This document shows positions 60,121 through 64,000 of a DNA stretch of 64,000 bases, piece by piece. How positions within the stretch are numbered: position 1 is the first letter of the stretch; each line of letters begins with the position of its first letter. Below the pieces are notes generated by a model. It had not been told where the DNA came from and made no database searches. It was given only the letters and a program-made list of their open reading frames with translations. Source of the stretch: Candidatus Methylomirabilota bacterium. Its GTDB lineage: Bacteria > Methylomirabilota > Methylomirabilia > Rokubacteriales > CSP1-6. The position numbers were made by a program, and so were the translations under genes. The DNA lies in contig DATFYA010000073.1 in assembly GCA_035315345.1 (NCBI GenBank), positions 1 to 64,000 of the forward strand. Direction: 5' to 3'.

Positions 60121-60294
60121 TGGAGAGGCGGGCGCGAGGGCCGGGGGCGGCCGGGGGGCCGCCGACCACGAGGCGCGGTTCTTCGCTTGCGCGGGTAGCA
60201 GTTCCCATTCGATAGTGGCCGGCTTCGTTTTGGTTGGCAGGAACGGGTCGGTCGGCCCCCCGGCCGCCATCCGGCCCCTCGCGCCCGTCTCCCC
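60121..60294. repeat. Large imperfect inverted repeat (about 46-bp arms)
   Basis: The left arm (60121-60166) starts GGAGAGGCGGGCGCGAGGG and ends GGCCGGGGGGCCG-CCGACC. The right arm (60248-60294), when complemented, reads GGAGACGGGCGCGAGGGG and later GGCCGGGGGGCCG-ACCGACC. The arms match at nearly all positions with a few short indels. The 80-base centre is less GC-rich (GCAGTTCCCATTCGATAG). No coding sequence is evident. The region (60114-60456, 343 bases) has no other gene I can support; the last 90 bases hold the promoter-like sequence of the next gene. Confidence 0.75.
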
Positions 60295-60363
60295 GCGAGT
60301 CCGGGAACGCTCTGACTTCATTCGCGCGCGGCGGCGGATGGGTCGGGTGAGGGCGAAAACTCC

Positions 60364-60391
60364 TTGCGGCGTGCGGATCATGTCCGATAAT
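60364..60391 (+). promoter_or_regulatory. Weak promoter candidate for the LAB_N gene
   Basis: TTGCGG (60364-60369), 16 bases, then GATAAT (60386-60391), a five-of-six -10 match with a poor -35. About 65 bases upstream of the ATG at 60457. Confidence 0.35.
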
Positions 60392-60456
60392 GTGAAGCGC
60401 TGGATTCCTGCACGCGGCTCGCGAGAGTCTCATACGGAGGCCGAGACGGAGCGGAC

Positions 60457-60759
60457 ATGATGTCGACGCACTTCTGGACGTCGGAGCACTTCTGGCTGTC
60501 GATCGGATTCCTCGGTCAGACCTTCTTCTCGATGCGCTTCCTGGTCCAGTGGATCGCCTCCGAGCGCCAGAAGGAGAGCGTGATCCCGATCTCGTTCTGG
60601 TTCTTCTCGATCGGGGGCGGCCTCACCCTGCTGATCTACTCGATCTATCGCATGGACCCCGTCTTCATCCTCGGGCAGGCTGCGGGCTTGTTCGTCTACC
60701 TGCGCAACCTGTACCTGATCCGCCGCAAGCAGAGCCGCCTGGCCCCGGCCAGCGCCTAG
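60457..60759 (+). CDS. Lipid-A-disaccharide synthase N-terminal domain (LAB_N) membrane protein
   Basis: A 100-residue stand-alone LAB_N protein with three helices (about 10-30, 45-65, 70-88). Its conserved residues FLGQTFFSMRFLVQWIASER and VIPISFWFFSIGGG are the LAB_N signature. The domain is often fused to lipid-A or sugar enzymes, or encoded next to glycosyltransferases; its exact role in envelope glycolipid export is not known. Here it stands alone ahead of an aminotransferase gene, 29 bases away. Confidence 0.9.
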   Translation: MMSTHFWTSEHFWLSIGFLGQTFFSMRFLVQWIASERQKESVIPISFWFFSIGGGLTLLIYSIYRMDPVFILGQAAGLFVYLRNLYLIRRKQSRLAPASA

Positions 60760-60788
60760 CCCCGCTGCGCGCCGTCAAGGGAGCATTC

Positions 60789-62012
60789 ATGGATTCCACC
60801 ATCCGGTGGGGAGCCACTCGAGCGCAGCCGGTCCTCATGATCCCCGGTCCCACGGAATTGCCGTTCCCGGTCGTGCAGGCGATGAATGAGCCCGCCACGA
60901 TCCAGTACGACATGAACTTCGACGTGAACGTGCTGGAGCCGGTGACCCTCGCCCTGCGCGACATCTTCCAGACCCGCGGCGAGGTCATCGCCATGCCCGG
61001 CTCCGGCCGTACCGCCCTCGAGGCTGCCGCGATCTCGGCGATCGAGCCCGGCGACCGCGTCCTGGTGGTGGAGGCCGGCGCCTTCGGCGCCCTGATGCGC
61101 GACATCATGACCCGCGCCGGCGCCGAGGTGACCGAGCACTCCGTGGAGTGGGGACGCCCGCTGGATCTCGCGCGGCTCGAGCAGGACATCGCGCGGGTCA
61201 GGCCGAAGGCGGTCACGATGGTGCACAACGAGACCTCGACCGGCACCACCTACCCCGCCGCCGAGGTGGGGCGCATCGTCAAGCGGCACGGCGCCCTGTT
61301 CATGCTCGACACCGTCTCCTCCCTCGGCGGGCTCGACGTGCGCACCGACGAGTGGGGCGTGGACTTCAACATGACCGGCTCCCAGAAGTGCCTGGCCGCC
61401 CCGCTCGGGATGGCCATCGTCTCGGTGGGGTCCGCGGGCTGGGAGGCGATGGAGGGGCGCAAGCACAAGGCCACCTCGTGGGCCTACGACCTCCTCCGCT
61501 GGAAGGAGAACTGGATTCCCGCGTCGCGGGGCGGCCACGTCCCCGACGGCACCCCGCGGCGGCAACCGGTGTCGATCCCGACGCACCTCACCCAGGCCCT
61601 CGGCGCGGCGAGCCGGCTGATCCTCGAGGAGGGGATCGAGCATCGCTTCCGTCGGCACGCGGTGGCCGGGCGGGCCTTCCGCGCCGGGCTCGATGCGATG
61701 CGGCTCCAGATGTTCGCCGACGCCTCGCTGCTGTCGAACACGGTGTCCTGCTTCCGGACGCCGGCGGGCATCGATCCGGCCAAGGTGGTCGGTCACATGC
61801 GCCAGCACCACGGCATCCTGATCGGCACCGGGCTCGACAAGATCCGCACCAGCACCCTGCGGGTCGGGCACATGGGGATCACCTCGAGCCCGCTGTACGT
61901 GCTGCCCACGCTGTCCGCGATCGAGATGACGCTGCGCGATCTCGGATTCCGGACCGAGTCCGGTGCCGGCGTGGCCGCCGCGCAGGCCGTCTTCGCGAGC
62001 CCGTCGGCGTGA
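60789..62012 (+). CDS. Class V pyridoxal-phosphate aminotransferase (alanine/serine-glyoxylate type)
   Basis: A 407-residue fold-type I aminotransferase. MIPGPTELPFPVVQAM lies near 18-33, the substrate-binding MVHNETSTGTTYP near 145-157, and the PLP lysine is in MTGSQKCLAAPLG near 197-209. It matches the alanine-glyoxylate/serine-glyoxylate group. The following gene, a D-2-hydroxyacid dehydrogenase, overlaps by four bases (GTGA). The pair resembles the serine/hydroxypyruvate-glycerate branch of one-carbon and glyoxylate metabolism. Confidence 0.92.
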   Translation: MDSTIRWGATRAQPVLMIPGPTELPFPVVQAMNEPATIQYDMNFDVNVLEPVTLALRDIFQTRGEVIAMPGSGRTALEAAAISAIEPGDRVLVVEAGAFGALMRDIMTRAGAEVTEHSVEWGRPLDLARLEQDIARVRPKAVTMVHNETSTGTTYPAAEVGRIVKRHGALFMLDTVSSLGGLDVRTDEWGVDFNMTGSQKCLAAPLGMAIVSVGSAGWEAMEGRKHKATSWAYDLLRWKENWIPASRGGHVPDGTPRRQPVSIPTHLTQALGAASRLILEEGIEHRFRRHAVAGRAFRAGLDAMRLQMFADASLLSNTVSCFRTPAGIDPAKVVGHMRQHHGILIGTGLDKIRTSTLRVGHMGITSSPLYVLPTLSAIEMTLRDLGFRTESGAGVAAAQAVFASPSA

Positions 62013-62971
62013 TCGCCGTCCCGGACGACTTCCCCTCGGTCTTCGAGGGCAGCGAAGGCCATCAGCGGGCCAAGCGGCTGGACGAGGTGCGGGTCTTCAC
62101 CGAGCGCGGCGCCGATCAGGAGGCCGAGCTGATCCGCCGCATCGGCGATGCCACCGCCGCGATCAACATCCGCGCCCACGCGCGCTTCAGCGAGGGCGTG
62201 TTCGCGGCCTGTCCGAAGCTCAAGATCGTCTCGGTCTGGGGCACCGGCACCGACAACATCGACCTGAACGCGGCGGGCATGCGCGGGATCACCGTCTGCA
62301 ACACCCCCGGGATCAACGCCTTCGCCGTCGCCGAGCACGCGCTGACGCTGATGCTGACCACCGCGCGCAAGGTGGTGACGCTCGACGGGGAGATGCGAAA
62401 GGGCAAGTGGCCGCGCGAGATGCTCACCCAGTGCCTGGGCAAGACCCTCGGCGTGTTCGGCATGGGCGCCATCGGCGGCCGCCTCGCCACCATCGCGAAG
62501 GGCATCGGCATGAACGTGCTCGGCTGGAGCGCGCTGGGCGACGAGGCGCGCATCCGCGAGACCGGCGCGACGCCGGCCAGCAAGGAGGAGATCCTCGCGC
62601 GGGCCGACGTGGTCAGCCTGCACGTGCGGCTCTCCTCCGAGACGCGCAACTTCCTCGGCCGCAAGGAATTGGCGATGATGAAGCCCACCGCCATCCTGGT
62701 GAACACCGGCCGCGGCGCGCTGGTGGACCGCGAGGCGCTCCTCGCGGCCCTGCGCGAGCGGCGCATCATGGGGGCCGGGCTGGACGTCTTCCACCAGGAG
62801 CCGCTGGCTCCGGACGACCCGATCCTGAGCCTGCCCAACGTGGTGGTCTCCCCGCACAACGCCGGGCAGACGCCCGAGGTCATCCGCGACGGTCTGCTCG
62901 CCGCGGTGGCCAACATCGAGCACTACCTGCAGGGCAAGCCGGGCAACCTGGTCGTATCGCCCGGGCGGTAG
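62009..62971 (+). CDS. D-2-hydroxyacid dehydrogenase
   Basis: A 320-residue NAD(P)-dependent dehydrogenase. The nucleotide motif GVFGMGAIGGRLA is near 149-161, catalytic Arg in NTGRGALVD near 232-240, Glu in FHQEPLAP near 261-268 and the catalytic His in SPHNAGQTP near 285-293. It fits the hydroxypyruvate/glyoxylate or phosphoglycerate-type reductases without a C-terminal ACT domain. The GTG start overlaps the aminotransferase stop; hydroxypyruvate from a serine-glyoxylate transamination is the logical substrate. Confidence 0.9.
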   Translation: MIAVPDDFPSVFEGSEGHQRAKRLDEVRVFTERGADQEAELIRRIGDATAAINIRAHARFSEGVFAACPKLKIVSVWGTGTDNIDLNAAGMRGITVCNTPGINAFAVAEHALTLMLTTARKVVTLDGEMRKGKWPREMLTQCLGKTLGVFGMGAIGGRLATIAKGIGMNVLGWSALGDEARIRETGATPASKEEILARADVVSLHVRLSSETRNFLGRKELAMMKPTAILVNTGRGALVDREALLAALRERRIMGAGLDVFHQEPLAPDDPILSLPNVVVSPHNAGQTPEVIRDGLLAAVANIEHYLQGKPGNLVVSPGR

Positions 62972-63070
62972 CACGCATCCTCGCGCTTTGAGGTGGCGGC
63001 CCGCGCCGGCCGGGCGTAGCCTTGGACATCTCGCAGCTCACGACGAACGCTCGATCAAAGGAGAGGCGTC

Positions 63071-63247
63071 ATGGCCAAGGTGCTTCGTTGTGGTGATCTC
63101 ATGCCCGGCTGCAACACCGTGCTCGAAGGCAACGACGTGAACGAGGTGATGGCCAAGGGAGCCGAGCACGCCAAGAAGGACCACGGGATCAATCAGATCC
63201 CGCCCGACATGGTGGCCAAGGTGCAGGCCGCCATCAAGGACAAGTAG
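63071..63247 (+). CDS. DUF1059 protein (small)
   Basis: A 58-residue DUF1059 protein. MAKVLRCGDLMPGCNTVLEG is the family N-terminus with its two conserved cysteines, and AKKDHGINQIPPDMV is the C-terminal helix. It is too short for many ORF lists but has an excellent AAAGGAG ribosome site. The function is unknown; the two Cys and His suggest metal binding. Confidence 0.92.
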   Translation: MAKVLRCGDLMPGCNTVLEGNDVNEVMAKGAEHAKKDHGINQIPPDMVAKVQAAIKDK

Positions 63248-63262
63248 CGGTTCGGACTGGGA

Positions 63263-63310
63263 ACCCCTCACCCTGCCCTCTCCCCCTACAAGGGGGAGAG
63301 GGAGAAGGGG
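63263..63310. repeat. Dispersed palindromic repeat, copy 3
   Basis: CCCCTCACCCTGCCCTCTCC, then CCCTACAAGGGGG and AGAGGG. Arms of about 12 bases (CCCTCTCCCCCT / AGGGGGAGAGGG) with a four-base loop. It separates the DUF1059 gene from the convergent dehydrogenase and could end both transcripts. Confidence 0.85.
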
Positions 63311-63312
63311 AA

Positions 63313-64000
63313 TCAGGCGGTCAGGTCGACGAGGACCTTCATCACCGGTCCGCCCCGTAGCGCCTCTTCCATTCCCTCCTGCAGCCCTTCCAGCGGGATC
63401 CTCCGGCTCACCAGCGGGGCGAGCGTGACCGCGCCGGAGGCGGCCAGCCGGATCGCCTCCTCCCAGTCGGCGCGGTTGTAGAGGCGGCTGCCGTGCATGG
63501 TGACCTCGCGCGCGAACATCGGATAGAGGTTCACCAGCGTGGGCTCCGAGTGGATGGCCACGATGCTCACGGTGCCCCACACGCGCACCGTCTCGGTCAT
63601 CACGCGCGCGGCCGCGGGATGCCCGGTCACCTCGAAGGCCACGTCCACCCCCTGCCCGGCGGTCCACTCGTTGACGAAACGCACCGGGTCGGCGTCCATG
63701 CCGATGACCTCGAGGCCGACCCCGCGCAGCAGGTCGATGCGATAGGGATTCACCTCGCTCACGATCGCGCGCGCGCCGCGGTGCCGGCAGACCATGGCGA
63801 TCAGCGCGCCGATCGGTCCGCCGCCCAGCACCAGCACCGAGTCGCCCACCTTCACGCCCGCGCGGCGCACGTCGTGGGTGGCCACCGCGAGCGGCTCGAT
63901 CATGGCGGCCTGGTCGTCGGCCAGCGTATCCGGCACGTGCAGCATGCGCGAGGCCGGCACCGTCCAGTAGTCCTGCATGCCGCCCGGCAATTCCACGCCG
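63313..64000 (-). CDS. Zinc-type alcohol/polyol dehydrogenase, C-terminal part (runs off the window)
   Basis: The last 228 or so residues of a medium-chain dehydrogenase; the N-terminal catalytic-zinc half lies beyond base 64000. The visible part has ADDQAAMIEPLAVATHDVRRA, the Rossmann motif VLVLGGGPIGALIAMV and a long substrate-side region (REVTMHGSRLYNRADWEEAI). This fits threonine/sorbitol/L-idonate-type dehydrogenases. The first four bases are cut, so the true start and zinc ligands are not seen. Confidence 0.88.
   Translation of the reverse strand, partial: GVELPGGMQDYWTVPASRMLHVPDTLADDQAAMIEPLAVATHDVRRAGVKVGDSVLVLGGGPIGALIAMVCRHRGARAIVSEVNPYRIDLLRGVGLEVIGMDADPVRFVNEWTAGQGVDVAFEVTGHPAAARVMTETVRVWGTVSIVAIHSEPTLVNLYPMFAREVTMHGSRLYNRADWEEAIRLAASGAVTLAPLVSRRIPLEGLQEGMEEALRGGPVMKVLVDLTA

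Noticed and set aside
1-64000. tRNA, rRNA, prophage or insertion sequences
   Set aside because: Gaps between genes are mostly under 150 bases; the larger ones were read and contain no tRNA cloverleaf, transposase, integrase or phage gene that I can recognise.

Overview
The window is a chromosomal stretch of a high-GC, Gram-negative bacterium. It is densely coded on both strands, with many overlapping start/stop codons. A lipid-A-synthase N-terminal protein, MlaC, a PEP-CTERM protein and CcdA/TlpA point to two membranes. Pup (prokaryotic ubiquitin-like protein), UGSC selenoproteins, tandem peptide-type binding proteins and CoA-transferase/acyl-CoA dehydrogenase genes together resemble Candidatus Rokubacteria (Methylomirabilota). 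That placement is an inference from gene content. I found no rRNA, tRNA, CRISPR array, insertion sequence or prophage.

Layout. 0-4 kb: MoxR ATPase end, a glycosyltransferase, an anti-sigma-type zinc finger, then LysR-selD, where SelD itself carries an in-frame UGA. 4-6 kb: a minus-strand row thrB-dcd-pup-fmdB closed by a terminator. 6-11.8 kb: a complete 2-oxoacid (pyruvate-type) dehydrogenase operon E1a-E1b-E2-E3 plus a hydrolase. 11.8-13.4 kb: TlpA-CcdA thiol system. 13.4-21.5 kb: DtnK-like kinase and PdxA, two paralogous peptide/solute-binding proteins and two DppB/C-type permeases, without ATPases. 21.5-27.6 kb: PEP-CTERM protein, amidase, GNAT, TTC38-like protein and YheT-like hydrolase.

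27.6-34.7 kb is the most striking part. Two selenoprotein operons of the UGSC family flank an NDH-2 gene and an alpha-glucan phosphorylase. In the first, the UGSC protein and a partner protein are separate overlapping genes. In the second they are fused into one 533-residue selenoprotein with the domain order reversed. Both UGA codons are followed by a 9-bp hairpin of the same geometry.

34.7-44.3 kb: HipA-like kinase/DUF3037, PssA, transporters, thioesterase, NUDIX, carbamoylase-type amidohydrolase, MlaC, a response regulator, MgtE and an EEP nuclease. 44.4-48.3 kb: a fused double acyl-CoA dehydrogenase, a MaoC protein and a CoA-transferase, an acyl-CoA catabolic operon. 48.4-54 kb: a divergent ClpS, sugar-acid dehydratases (YjhG/IlvD and UxaA families) and a decayed Fic gene. 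54-58.2 kb: a redox/stress operon in which a Sec-containing thioredoxin-like protein leads a histidine kinase, a response regulator and a sulfite-oxidase-fold enzyme. 58.3-64 kb: NYN-domain protein, DsbA-like protein, cupin, LAB_N protein, class V aminotransferase plus D-2-hydroxyacid dehydrogenase, DUF1059 and a truncated alcohol dehydrogenase.

Four selenoproteins, three with hairpins of classic bacterial SECIS form, plus selD and a selenium-associated LysR regulator, show a selenocysteine-using genome. Standard gene callers would split or truncate all four selenoprotein genes. SelA, SelB and tRNA-Sec must lie outside the window.
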